Positions 16,594 through 24,634 of a stretch of 50,779 nt of DNA are shown piece after piece. The notes beneath the pieces are model-generated. The model ran no database searches. It was not told where the DNA came from and saw only the letters and a program-made list of their open reading frames with translations. Position 1 is the first letter of the stretch. The number at the start of each line of letters is the position of its first letter. Source of the DNA: Bacteroidaceae bacterium (GTDB lineage: Bacteria; Bacteroidota; Bacteroidia; Bacteroidales; Bacteroidaceae); NCBI GenBank assembly GCA_016291905.1, contig JAEEZS010000038.1, positions 1-50,779 of the forward strand, in the 5' to 3' direction. The translations under genes and the position numbers were made by a program.

Positions 16594-17199
16594 ATGCCAA
16601 TCTATTATGACTTAGTGCGCCGGCCCGACCCTGAGAACAGCGGCAACCCGCAGCCCCTTTTCCCTCGCATTGTGAACAAGGGAACGGCTGAACTGAAAGA
16701 TTTACTGGACGACATGGGCACGAAGGTGGACGAGGCGACGTTGCTGCGCGTGCTGATGGCGTTGCGTGAGGCTGTCAGCACGGAGCTTATGCGCAGCCGG
16801 CGCGTACATATCAAGGGCTGGGGCAGCTTCAGCCTGCGTCTTGAGGGGCGTCTTGTCGAGGAGCCTGACGATATCCACGCCCAAAGCGTTAGCGTGGCTG
16901 ACATTAACTTTCGGCCTGAGAAGGCGTTTGTTCAAGCCTGCCGTCAAGGCAGCATCGTGCGCGACAGCGAAGGTTTCCGCACATCAACGGACTGTTCCCT
17001 TGCCGAGCAGCTCGCCTTGCTGGCAACCCACTTTTCAAACCACGTGGAGTTGACGACGCGTCAATTCTGCCACCTCACAGGCCTTGCCTCTACGAGAGCC
17101 TATCAAGCCCTTGCCGAACTGGTGGAAGGAGGGTATCTGCGCCGTATGGGCCAGCGGGCATCCACGCACTACATCCGCACGGACAGGCCGCTGGAGTAG
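16594..17199 (+). CDS. HU-family DNA-binding protein with C-terminal winged-helix-like extension
   Basis: 201 residues, about twice the length of classical HU. Residues 1-125 match the HU-related Bacteroidetes proteins: KGTAELKDLLDDMGTKVDEATLLRVLMALREAV forms the helical dimer part, VHIKGWGSFSLRLEG (70-84) is the beta-saddle entry, and VSVADINFRPEKAFVQAC follows the arm. Residues about 135-201 (LTTRQFCHLTGLASTRAYQALAELVEGGYL) look like a helix-turn-helix with a wing. The product should bend or bridge DNA in the cytoplasm. A 22-bp array in its own leader makes autoregulation plausible but untested. It is convergent with the GH78 gene, with only 17 bases between the two stop codons. Confidence 0.85.
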   Translation: MPIYYDLVRRPDPENSGNPQPLFPRIVNKGTAELKDLLDDMGTKVDEATLLRVLMALREAVSTELMRSRRVHIKGWGSFSLRLEGRLVEEPDDIHAQSVSVADINFRPEKAFVQACRQGSIVRDSEGFRTSTDCSLAEQLALLATHFSNHVELTTRQFCHLTGLASTRAYQALAELVEGGYLRRMGQRASTHYIRTDRPLE

Positions 17200-17216
17200 C
17201 GGGTGAAGCAGACTGC

Positions 17217-19490
17217 TTAATCGGACGCGAGGCGAATCCGGATGCTATGCTTGCCTGGTGCGAGTGAGGCTTCCGGCTTGTCAAGGCGTTTGCCGTCGAG
17301 CACGGCACGTGTGTAACGCCAGGGGATGCGGATGTCAGCTGTGGTGCCTGAGGGGACGTCGGCTTTCCAGATGATTTCGTCGTTCTTCTTCTTGAATGAC
17401 ACGGCTACGGTGCCGCTAACGGTGGGGAAGGAGAGCGAGCAATCGTCGAACACAACGGCATTGGGCTGGATGGCGAAACGCTTCCAGGCAGCTTCCGTCG
17501 GATAGACGCCAAACATCTTGGAGGGCAGGACGGAGAGCGGGCCGCCACTCCAGGCGTGGTTTACAGAGCCGCAATCCCAGTTGCCGTTCACTCCGACGTC
17601 CCAGCCCTCAAAGAGCGTGTCGTAGTCGGGGTGGTTGACCATGAAGGCATAGCGTCGGCGGGTGCGCTCCAAGGCATAGTCGCCATGTCCGATGGCGAAA
17701 AGGGCTTCCATGACGTATTTCTCCATGTAGGGGCTGGCGTGTTCTTCCTCCTTGAAGGTTTCGAAAAGGGCGTCGTACTTGTCGGGAGTGGCGATGCCTG
17801 CCACGACGGCAAGGGCCTGCACGCGATCGTCGGTTTTCCCCGTGTAGGTGGGATGGCGATAGCAGGTGCCCGTCCAGCACACGCGATTGACGGCAGTAGA
17901 GATGCTTTCGTGTAAGCCTCGGTAGGAGGAGGCGTCTTCATCATAGCCCAGAAGCTCGGCCATGTTGGCCGCACCCTCCAGAGCCAAGCAGTACCAGATG
18001 GTCTGCAAGAGGCGCATGTCCTTGTTCGAGCCCCAGTCGCCCCAGTTCCAACCGCCGTTGTGGAAGGCGGTGAGGCCGTCGTCATCAAGATGATAGACGG
18101 CGAGGTAGCGCTGGACGGCGGGATAGACATGTTCGATGGTTGCACGGTCGCCTGTGTTCATATAGTATGTCCAGAAGCCGTACTTGCCGACGGCAGCAAG
18201 CATCTGCACAGGCAGCTCGGTGCCATAATTGCCTGGGATGGGCGAGAAGAGGATGCTGTCCTCGCGTTGCCAGTCGCAGAGCTCGTGGATGCCTTTGCGT
18301 ACGAGGGCGTGGAGGGAGGGGGAGTAGGTGTAGAAGCACTCGCCGAGGATGGTGACGATGTCGCCCCACCATTGTCCGCGTTCGCGGTCTGGACAGTCGA
18401 AGAAGTTGTCGCGGGCGTTGACATAGATGGTGCGGAGCCCTTTGTCCCAAAAGCGATTGTAGAAGCCGTCGTTGCAGGTGAAGCGTCCGTCAGGAGCGGT
18501 GTCGTAGCCCGTTTCGCGATAGGCCAGACGTGTGACTTCAGCGCCGTGCTGGACGGTGAGGATGAGCTTGTTGCCGTTGAGCCAGCCGAGGGATTCGTAC
18601 TGCTGCCGTCCGGCACGGGTGATGTATTCGGCTCGCAGGCATTCCTCGCCCACTCGGGCATGATTGGTCTCTATCAGGATGCGATGGCCTCCCTCTTCGT
18701 CTCTGACGGTCAACACGGGCGTCATCTGGATGTTGTGGGGTAGGGTGGCGATAAGCGTGTCGTAGGTCTCGCCATGATGTGTAGTAAATGCCACCTTTTT
18801 TATTCCATAGTCCTTCCATTGGGGGATGGGGCGAATATGCAGGCTGCCGAGCGTGTTCTCTTGAACGACTGCCGGTTCAAAACCGTCGGCGTCGTCTGTC
18901 TGCCAATCCCCGATATCTTTGCGTGCATCGAACGAAAGGCTCGACTCCGACAAACGGAAGTTGGGCGCAGGGCAATCAGCCGTCCCATAGGCGGGATGGA
19001 GGCGACAGAGCCAGCTTTCGTCGCTGGTGAGGCTAAGGGCAGGGCAGTCGAACCAGAACTGGGGCTTGCCGCTGCTCTTGTGGGAGAAACCGTCCTTGCC
19101 AAAGTGCCAGAGTAGCAGGGCAATCTTGTTCTCGCCTCGTCGCAGGTAAGGCGCGAGGTTCACTTCGTCGTAGTAGGCGTCGTGGGGGGTGGGGCCTCGC
19201 TTGAGAGCTCCCTCAAAGACAACAAGACGTCCGTTGACCCATAGCCAGTATTTGCTGTCAGCAGCTATGCGGCAGGGAGCTGCCGACGGGACGTCTTTTA
19301 CTGTCAAATCCCTGCGGAATGCAATCCACTGGTTGGGCTTGTCCGTTGCGGCGTCCTTGCATGTGATGGTGTGGGTGGGATGCAGCGTTGTTGTCGCATA
19401 AGTGTTGGCTTCCTCTACTGCGGAGCTGCGGTTGCAGGAGATTGCCATGAAGGAAACCAAAAGGCAGAGTAAATTCAAAAGCTTTTTCAT
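17217..19490 (-). CDS. GH78-like alpha-L-rhamnosidase lipoprotein
   Basis: 757 residues. The ATG at 19490 gives a signal peptide ending MAISC (Cys 19) and overlaps the upstream stop by ATGA. An N-terminal beta-domain (about 50-230) with KYWLWVNGRLVVFEGALKRG resembles the rhamnosidase N-terminal and binding domains. The (alpha/alpha)6 domain begins near 340. DCPDRERGQWWGD (365-377) matches the GH78 acid motif DCPqRdErxgWxgD, and GSVNHAWSGG matches the second conserved loop. A short C-terminal beta-domain closes the protein. It probably removes terminal alpha-L-rhamnose from pectin or glycoside side chains. The variant acid motif means a related specificity cannot be excluded. It is translationally coupled to the Gfo/Idh/MocA oxidoreductase. 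Confidence 0.85.
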   Translation of the reverse strand: MKKLLNLLCLLVSFMAISCNRSSAVEEANTYATTTLHPTHTITCKDAATDKPNQWIAFRRDLTVKDVPSAAPCRIAADSKYWLWVNGRLVVFEGALKRGPTPHDAYYDEVNLAPYLRRGENKIALLLWHFGKDGFSHKSSGKPQFWFDCPALSLTSDESWLCRLHPAYGTADCPAPNFRLSESSLSFDARKDIGDWQTDDADGFEPAVVQENTLGSLHIRPIPQWKDYGIKKVAFTTHHGETYDTLIATLPHNIQMTPVLTVRDEEGGHRILIETNHARVGEECLRAEYITRAGRQQYESLGWLNGNKLILTVQHGAEVTRLAYRETGYDTAPDGRFTCNDGFYNRFWDKGLRTIYVNARDNFFDCPDRERGQWWGDIVTILGECFYTYSPSLHALVRKGIHELCDWQREDSILFSPIPGNYGTELPVQMLAAVGKYGFWTYYMNTGDRATIEHVYPAVQRYLAVYHLDDDGLTAFHNGGWNWGDWGSNKDMRLLQTIWYCLALEGAANMAELLGYDEDASSYRGLHESISTAVNRVCWTGTCYRHPTYTGKTDDRVQALAVVAGIATPDKYDALFETFKEEEHASPYMEKYVMEALFAIGHGDYALERTRRRYAFMVNHPDYDTLFEGWDVGVNGNWDCGSVNHAWSGGPLSVLPSKMFGVYPTEAAWKRFAIQPNAVVFDDCSLSFPTVSGTVAVSFKKKNDEIIWKADVPSGTTADIRIPWRYTRAVLDGKRLDKPEASLAPGKHSIRIRLASD

Positions 19491-20833
19491 TTCGGGAGTT
19501 TCCAAGGCTTGCGATAGTTGGGGGCGATGAGGCGGTCGGCCTGACGGTTGTGGAAGGTGTGTCGGACGTCGTCGTAGGTTAGCGTCTGGCGCGTGCGGGC
19601 GGCGATGTTGCCCATGTGGGCATACTTGGCGCAAAGGCTGCCGTTGGTAATGGGGCAGGCGGTGTCAAAGCGGCGCTCTTTGACGCAGTTAAGGAAATCG
19701 GTGGTGTGATCGAAGTGCTCGTTGTTGGTGGGTTTCCATGTCTGCGCCTCCAGACGGTCGCTCTGCGGCAGCAGTTCCATACTTTCGCGATTGACAACGA
19801 GCGTGCCGTTGGTGCCCTTGAATTCCAGTCCGTAGTTCTTGCCGTAAGGGCCGGACTCAATGGCTACGTTGCTCCACTGGATGTTGAAGCGGTCGAACTC
19901 ATAGATGACTTGCAGCGTGTCGAAGGTCTCGGCAAAGTTATTGGGATAGGCGTTGTTGGCGCCCGAGGCCATGACGCGGCGTGGCATGCCTTTCACATCC
20001 ATTCCCCACAGCGCCATGTCCAGCAAGTGTACGCCCCAGTCGGTGAGAAGGCCTCCTCCGTAGTCCCAGAACATGCGCCACGAGCCGTGGAAACGACTGG
20101 CGTTAAACGAACGGTCGGGGGCAGGGCCCAGCCATGTCTGAAAGTCCACACCTTCGGGGACAGGACCGTCGTGGGCTGGGTAAAGAATGGCGGCATAGGA
20201 GAAGTTGGCCCAAACGTTAACGCGTGCGATGGTACCCAGCTTCCCGCTGTCGATGTACTGCTTCATCTGCTGCCACATCTGTGAGCTGCGTTGCTGCTGT
20301 CCCACCTGCACCACGCGGTTGTAGCGCTGGGCAGCAGATACCATAGCGTCGCACTCCGCAATGCTGTTGGCTGCAGGTTTCTCCACATAGACATCCTTGC
20401 CGGCAGCACAAGCGTCGGTCATGATGAGGCAATGCCAATGGTCGGGAGTGCCGATAATGACAACATCCAGGTCGCTACGTTCTAGCAGACGGCGGTAATC
20501 ACCATACAGGTCAGGACGACGTCCCCATTTCTTCTCGGCTTCATTGGCACGGTTGTTGAGGATGCTTTGGTCGATGTCACAAAGGCCGATGCAGTTAACC
20601 CCAGGATGGCGCATGATGTCCTCCAGGTCGTACCAACCCATGCTTCTGCAGCCGACGAGGGCTACGTTCAGTTGGTCGGAGGGTGCAACGGCAGAGGCGT
20701 GATGTGTCAGAGGGGAGACACGGCGTGCGGTGTCGTGATGGCTGCCAAGTACTGCGCTTGGGGCTAAAGTCAGGCCGATGGCGGCAGCGGTGCCGCGCTG
20801 TAGGAACTCTCTTCTTGATATGGATTCTGACAT
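19487..20833 (-). CDS. Tat-exported Gfo/Idh/MocA family oxidoreductase
   Basis: 448 residues from the ATG at 20833. Upstream in-frame codons are rejected because they lie across the promoter. A twin-arginine signal is clear: SRREFLQRGTAAAIGLTLAP (Arg 7-8). The Rossmann domain has VALVGCRSMG, a loose version of GxGxxG, and the family motif YVEKPAA (150-155). The C-terminal alpha/beta domain follows, with FWDYGGGLLTDWGVHLLD. The protein is folded in the cytoplasm with its NAD(P) and exported to the periplasm. The substrate is unknown, but coupling to a rhamnosidase-like gene points to a sugar or glycoside. GH109-type glycosidases share this fold and a Tat signal, so an NAD-dependent glycosidase is an alternative. 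Confidence 0.88.
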   Translation of the reverse strand: MSESISRREFLQRGTAAAIGLTLAPSAVLGSHHDTARRVSPLTHHASAVAPSDQLNVALVGCRSMGWYDLEDIMRHPGVNCIGLCDIDQSILNNRANEAEKKWGRRPDLYGDYRRLLERSDLDVVIIGTPDHWHCLIMTDACAAGKDVYVEKPAANSIAECDAMVSAAQRYNRVVQVGQQQRSSQMWQQMKQYIDSGKLGTIARVNVWANFSYAAILYPAHDGPVPEGVDFQTWLGPAPDRSFNASRFHGSWRMFWDYGGGLLTDWGVHLLDMALWGMDVKGMPRRVMASGANNAYPNNFAETFDTLQVIYEFDRFNIQWSNVAIESGPYGKNYGLEFKGTNGTLVVNRESMELLPQSDRLEAQTWKPTNNEHFDHTTDFLNCVKERRFDTACPITNGSLCAKYAHMGNIAARTRQTLTYDDVRHTFHNRQADRLIAPNYRKPWKLPK

Positions 20834-20861
20834 AATGATAGGTATTAGAACAGAGAATTTG

Positions 20862-20893
20862 CAAAGATAATGCGAGACTTTTGTATTTGCAAG
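20862..20893 (-). promoter_or_regulatory. Promoter for the oxidoreductase-GH78 operon
   Basis: The minus strand reads CTTG (20890-20893), 20 bases, TATCTTTG (20862-20869). The -7 box is perfect and the -33 box matches three of four bases. The inferred leader is about 20 bases. Confidence 0.7.
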
Positions 20894-20902
20894 GGATTTG
20901 GC

Positions 20903-20938
20903 AAAAAAGAAAGGGGATGCGCAACCGCGCATCCCCTT
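20903..20938 (-). terminator. Rho-independent terminator after the 1208-residue protein gene
   Basis: A perfect 12-bp stem (AAGGGGATGCGC, 4-base loop, GCGCATCCCCTT) is followed on the minus strand by TCTTTTTTG. It ends the transcript of the gene that stops at 20961 and insulates the next promoter. Confidence 0.85.
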
Positions 20939-20960
20939 TGGAGTTAGCTTGGGTGGAGGA

Positions 20961-23900
20961 TTACTTCACCAAGACTTTGCGGACTTCGATGATGCCGTCG
21001 GCACGCGTGGTGCGGACGATGTTGACGCCCTTCTGCGGTTCGGCGAGGAGGCGGCCATCGGAGGTGAAGAACTCAGTGCGGACAGGAGCGGCATTGACGG
21101 CATTGACATGGGTGTCGATGGTGTAGTCGCTGTTCTCGCCAAGTGTCTTGAGGGTGAGGCGGAACTCGTCGGCGGAGAACCAGGTACCCGTGTAGCCCTT
21201 GCCTGAGAGCAGGCTGTCGCAGGTGACACCGATGGTCATCACGTGGTCAGTAACGACGATGTCGTCAATCGAACGTATAGCCCAGCCGTAACCCACTCCA
21301 TCGTGTGCATTGAAGATGTCGGTCTGCGTACCGTCAGCCACCCAGAGGAGGCTGTCGGCCATCCAGAGCTCGCCGCGCTGGTCGGCATCGTTGGGGAACA
21401 GAGCCCACTTGGTGCTGGCGTCGGTGACGGCAATAGCCATGGTGGAATCGTTCTTCTCCTTGCCGTACTTGGCAACGGAGGCAAACATGAAGGCGTTCTC
21501 GCCGCTTGAACGGCCGTGGCACTCAAGTTTGTAAGTACCGTTGGGAATGTCGGTGAGAATCTGGTAAGCCGTGAAGTTGAGCTTGCCGGCAGTACCGTTC
21601 CAGCTGTCAAGGTAGCGGTTGCCCGTATCGCCCGTCCAGTACTGGCCCGTGGTGGTGGGCTGGTTGCCCGTGCCGAGGACGATGCTCCAGCCAGTGGGTG
21701 TGCTGTCGTTGATGTCGGGATTGACAATGAGCAGGTTGGTGACGTCGGTGTTGTCCTTGGCATTGGTGAGGGCGCTCTTCTGCATGGCGTTGGCGGCAGC
21801 CTCAAGACGAGCCTTTAGGATAGCAACGCTCTCAACGTTGCGGAAGTGGTCAGCGAGTTCGGCCTGATTGGCATCAATGATTTCATTGACTACGGTGACG
21901 TACTTCGCGACATAGCCGTTCTTGTTGGCGTTGCGAACGAGGGTAGCCACATCTTCTACGTAAGTAGCATAGTCGGTGTAGGCATCGAGCTTCTTACCCA
22001 GCGCATCGAGGTCGGTCGACTTGCAGGCGGGGTTCTTCAGCTCATAGCCGGCGAACTCTACGCCCTTGTTGACAGCCGACTGGGCAGCGGTGCTGGCGAA
22101 GCTCTCAGCCAAAGCGGTAGCCTCAGCAAGCTTGCCTGTGCGGAAAGCGTTGGCAGCAGCGGCATAGCCGGCATACTCCTCGTTGACGGGAAGCTGAGCG
22201 TCGTAGGCTTCCATGAACTTGTTGTCAGCAGCAAGAGCCTTGGCGGCGTCGAACAGGGCGCTAAACTCTGTGTAGTCGCCCGGCAGCAATGCATCGGCGA
22301 TGGCCTCACCCTCGTGGAGAGCGATGTGCCAGAACTCAATCATATCCTCCTGCGTGGCTGGGCCGAAATACTTGAGGCCGAAGTCGCGGAAGGCAAACCA
22401 GCTGGAATCCTCGTGACCTTTACCGCGGACACCGAGCTTCAGCGTGTTATCAGTGACGATGACGCGCACCTTGTTGTCGGCATAGAAGCCAGCTTGGAAG
22501 GCCTCGTCAGCATTCTGGCGGACGTTGATGTAGCCGTTGACGCCGTCGGAGGAGCAGCCGCAGTCAGCAGCCGTGTTGGTGTAGAGCGACATGATGCTGG
22601 TGGAACTGCCGTTGGCGTAGAGCTTGGCAATCAGGTTCTCGGCACCGTTGCGGTAAGCTTCGCCGCCATCGTTGGAGCCTGCACGGAAGAAACCATAGAC
22701 GCTGAATTCATAAAGACCGTTGGGCACGCCGGTAATCTCTTGGTACATGTCCCAATCCATATTGTAGAACTCGGCCACTTCATATTCGAAGCCGGGCGTT
22801 GAGCCGCTCCATCCAGCGCTGCCAGTCTTAACTTCAGGATTAGTGATAAGGAAGGCGTAATCGGCGGGTTCCTCGTGCGTGGCTTCCTGGCTCAACAGGT
22901 AATCCTTGCGAGCCTGCTCGATGGAAGCAATCATGTCGAGGATGTCCTGATAGGTGGCCTCTTCATTACCACCATCGATAAGATTTTGGGCTCTGTTGTA
23001 GGCCTCTTCAGCATCCTTGGCACCTGGATACTCGGTGGTGTTGAGCAGGTCAACCAAGGCATTGGTGGCCTCGCGGAGTTCTTCCATCTTGACGAGGGAG
23101 TTCTTGGCCTGACGGAAGGCGGCGTCCAGCTTGTCGTACTCGGTGTTCATCTCTTCATCGGACAGACCGATGGCGGCAATAGCATCGAGGTTAGCCTCTT
23201 CCAGAGCATCGGCAATGGTGGGCAGCAGGTCGTCGTAGTGGTCGGCAAGATACTGGTCAACTTCCTCGCTGAGTGCCTGCAGATAGACACCGACGTTGAA
23301 GCCAGCATACTCCAGCTTTACGTTGTCGATAGCGACATAGCTGTAGAGACCGTCCTTCTTACCCATCATACCGACGACGATGGAGTCCTCGGACACAACG
23401 CCCTTGATGGAGAACGTTTCAGGATGGGAGTTTTCGAAGGAAGCATCGCTGCCTGTCATCTCAGCCGTTTTCATGTCCTGTTCGGCGCCATTGGCGAAGA
23501 TGTAGCAGCCTGTTTCCTCCTCCTCGCCGGCGGTGTGAGTCATGGCGCACTGCACGGAGAAGATGTAGTAGCCTTTGGGCAGACCCTTGACAGACTGACG
23601 GATGTAAGTGTCCACGCCAGGCAGGCCGTTGATTTCAAGCACACGGTCGGTCACCTCCTGGAAGTAGGACTGTACGCGAATGTTTGTGCCACCGTTGACG
23701 GCATCGTTGTTGCGTTCCCAGTCGACCATACCATTGTCGAAGCGTGGGTTTTTGAGGTAGCGGTCGGTGACGTCAACCATGTGGTCATCGTCAGCGTTGG
23801 CCATGCGGTAATCGAGGATAGCCTCGTTCAGCTTGGCAATCATTTCGTTGAACTCGGTAGCCGTAGCATCGCTTTTGTCAGCGAGGGTAGTTGCCTCATC

Positions 23901-24587
23901 AATAACACTCAGGAACGTGGTTTTTGCTTCGTCGTCTGGGTCATCGAAAGCGTCCACCCATGTGCCGGCGGTCTCAATGAGAGCGAGCAGCTCGGTGGGG
24001 TCGGCATCCTGTGACACCTCAGCAAGGATGAAAGCATCGAAACCGTGGGCACCGCCCAGCCAGCGGGCACAGAACTGCAGGTAGCTGTACTGAGCCTCGG
24101 TGACAATGAGATTTTGCGTCCAAGCAAGGTCAGCATCCTCATGGGCGAACATCAGCGTGAGGGTTTCGTCACCACGTGGTGTGTCGGTTTGGGAGGTTAC
24201 GATGTACCCCTCCTTTTCGACGGCACTGGTGTTGCTGGTGTTGTTGATGTAGTAGCTGAACACATAGGTCTTGCCCTTCTCAAGAGGCCAAGCCATGCCG
24301 ATGGAACTGTTGCTTCCCTTACCGGCATTTTGGGTGGGCACGATGTAGGCACCGCCATCCACGCCGCCTGTGTTGTTTAACGTGGTGTTCTCAAGGGCAC
24401 CACCTGCGCCACCTAGCCAGCCGTCGAGGCCGTTGTCAAAACTGGGGTTCTCAATCAGGTTCTCGCCGACGATGGTATAGCCATTGCCGTTGTACTCGAA
24501 GTGATCACCCGTTTTCAATTGCTGCTGTTGAGCCGTGACTGTCATTGCTGCCACAGCTGCCAGTGCGAAAGTAAAGAACTTCTTCAT
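20961..24587 (-). CDS. Large secreted modular binding protein with repeated beta-sandwich and helical spacer modules
   Basis: 1208 residues with a standard signal peptide (MKKFFTFALAAVAAMTVTAQ). At least four beta-sandwich modules start with related motifs: LIENPSFDNGLDGW, YLKNPRFDNGMVDW, LITNPEVKTGSAGW and LIVNPDINDSTPTGW. This is the usual opening of galactose-binding-like or CBM-type domains. Acidic helical segments separate them (for example ELLALIETAGTWVDAF), resembling FIVAR-type spacers. The C-terminus (FTSDGRLLAEPQKGVNIVRT, then IIEVRKVLVK) resembles the conserved tails of Bacteroidetes surface proteins exported by the type IX system. No catalytic residues are evident. I infer a cell-surface or secreted glycan-binding protein. 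It follows the GH128-like gene by 47 bases, so the two may be co-transcribed. Confidence 0.75.
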   Translation of the reverse strand: MKKFFTFALAAVAAMTVTAQQQQLKTGDHFEYNGNGYTIVGENLIENPSFDNGLDGWLGGAGGALENTTLNNTGGVDGGAYIVPTQNAGKGSNSSIGMAWPLEKGKTYVFSYYINNTSNTSAVEKEGYIVTSQTDTPRGDETLTLMFAHEDADLAWTQNLIVTEAQYSYLQFCARWLGGAHGFDAFILAEVSQDADPTELLALIETAGTWVDAFDDPDDEAKTTFLSVIDEATTLADKSDATATEFNEMIAKLNEAILDYRMANADDDHMVDVTDRYLKNPRFDNGMVDWERNNDAVNGGTNIRVQSYFQEVTDRVLEINGLPGVDTYIRQSVKGLPKGYYIFSVQCAMTHTAGEEEETGCYIFANGAEQDMKTAEMTGSDASFENSHPETFSIKGVVSEDSIVVGMMGKKDGLYSYVAIDNVKLEYAGFNVGVYLQALSEEVDQYLADHYDDLLPTIADALEEANLDAIAAIGLSDEEMNTEYDKLDAAFRQAKNSLVKMEELREATNALVDLLNTTEYPGAKDAEEAYNRAQNLIDGGNEEATYQDILDMIASIEQARKDYLLSQEATHEEPADYAFLITNPEVKTGSAGWSGSTPGFEYEVAEFYNMDWDMYQEITGVPNGLYEFSVYGFFRAGSNDGGEAYRNGAENLIAKLYANGSSTSIMSLYTNTAADCGCSSDGVNGYINVRQNADEAFQAGFYADNKVRVIVTDNTLKLGVRGKGHEDSSWFAFRDFGLKYFGPATQEDMIEFWHIALHEGEAIADALLPGDYTEFSALFDAAKALAADNKFMEAYDAQLPVNEEYAGYAAAANAFRTGKLAEATALAESFASTAAQSAVNKGVEFAGYELKNPACKSTDLDALGKKLDAYTDYATYVEDVATLVRNANKNGYVAKYVTVVNEIIDANQAELADHFRNVESVAILKARLEAAANAMQKSALTNAKDNTDVTNLLIVNPDINDSTPTGWSIVLGTGNQPTTTGQYWTGDTGNRYLDSWNGTAGKLNFTAYQILTDIPNGTYKLECHGRSSGENAFMFASVAKYGKEKNDSTMAIAVTDASTKWALFPNDADQRGELWMADSLLWVADGTQTDIFNAHDGVGYGWAIRSIDDIVVTDHVMTIGVTCDSLLSGKGYTGTWFSADEFRLTLKTLGENSDYTIDTHVNAVNAAPVRTEFFTSDGRLLAEPQKGVNIVRTTRADGIIEVRKVLVK

Positions 24588-24634
24588 TGGTTTTTTGAAT
24601 TGGTTAATAATAAAGTGAATAAATGGATTTCAAA

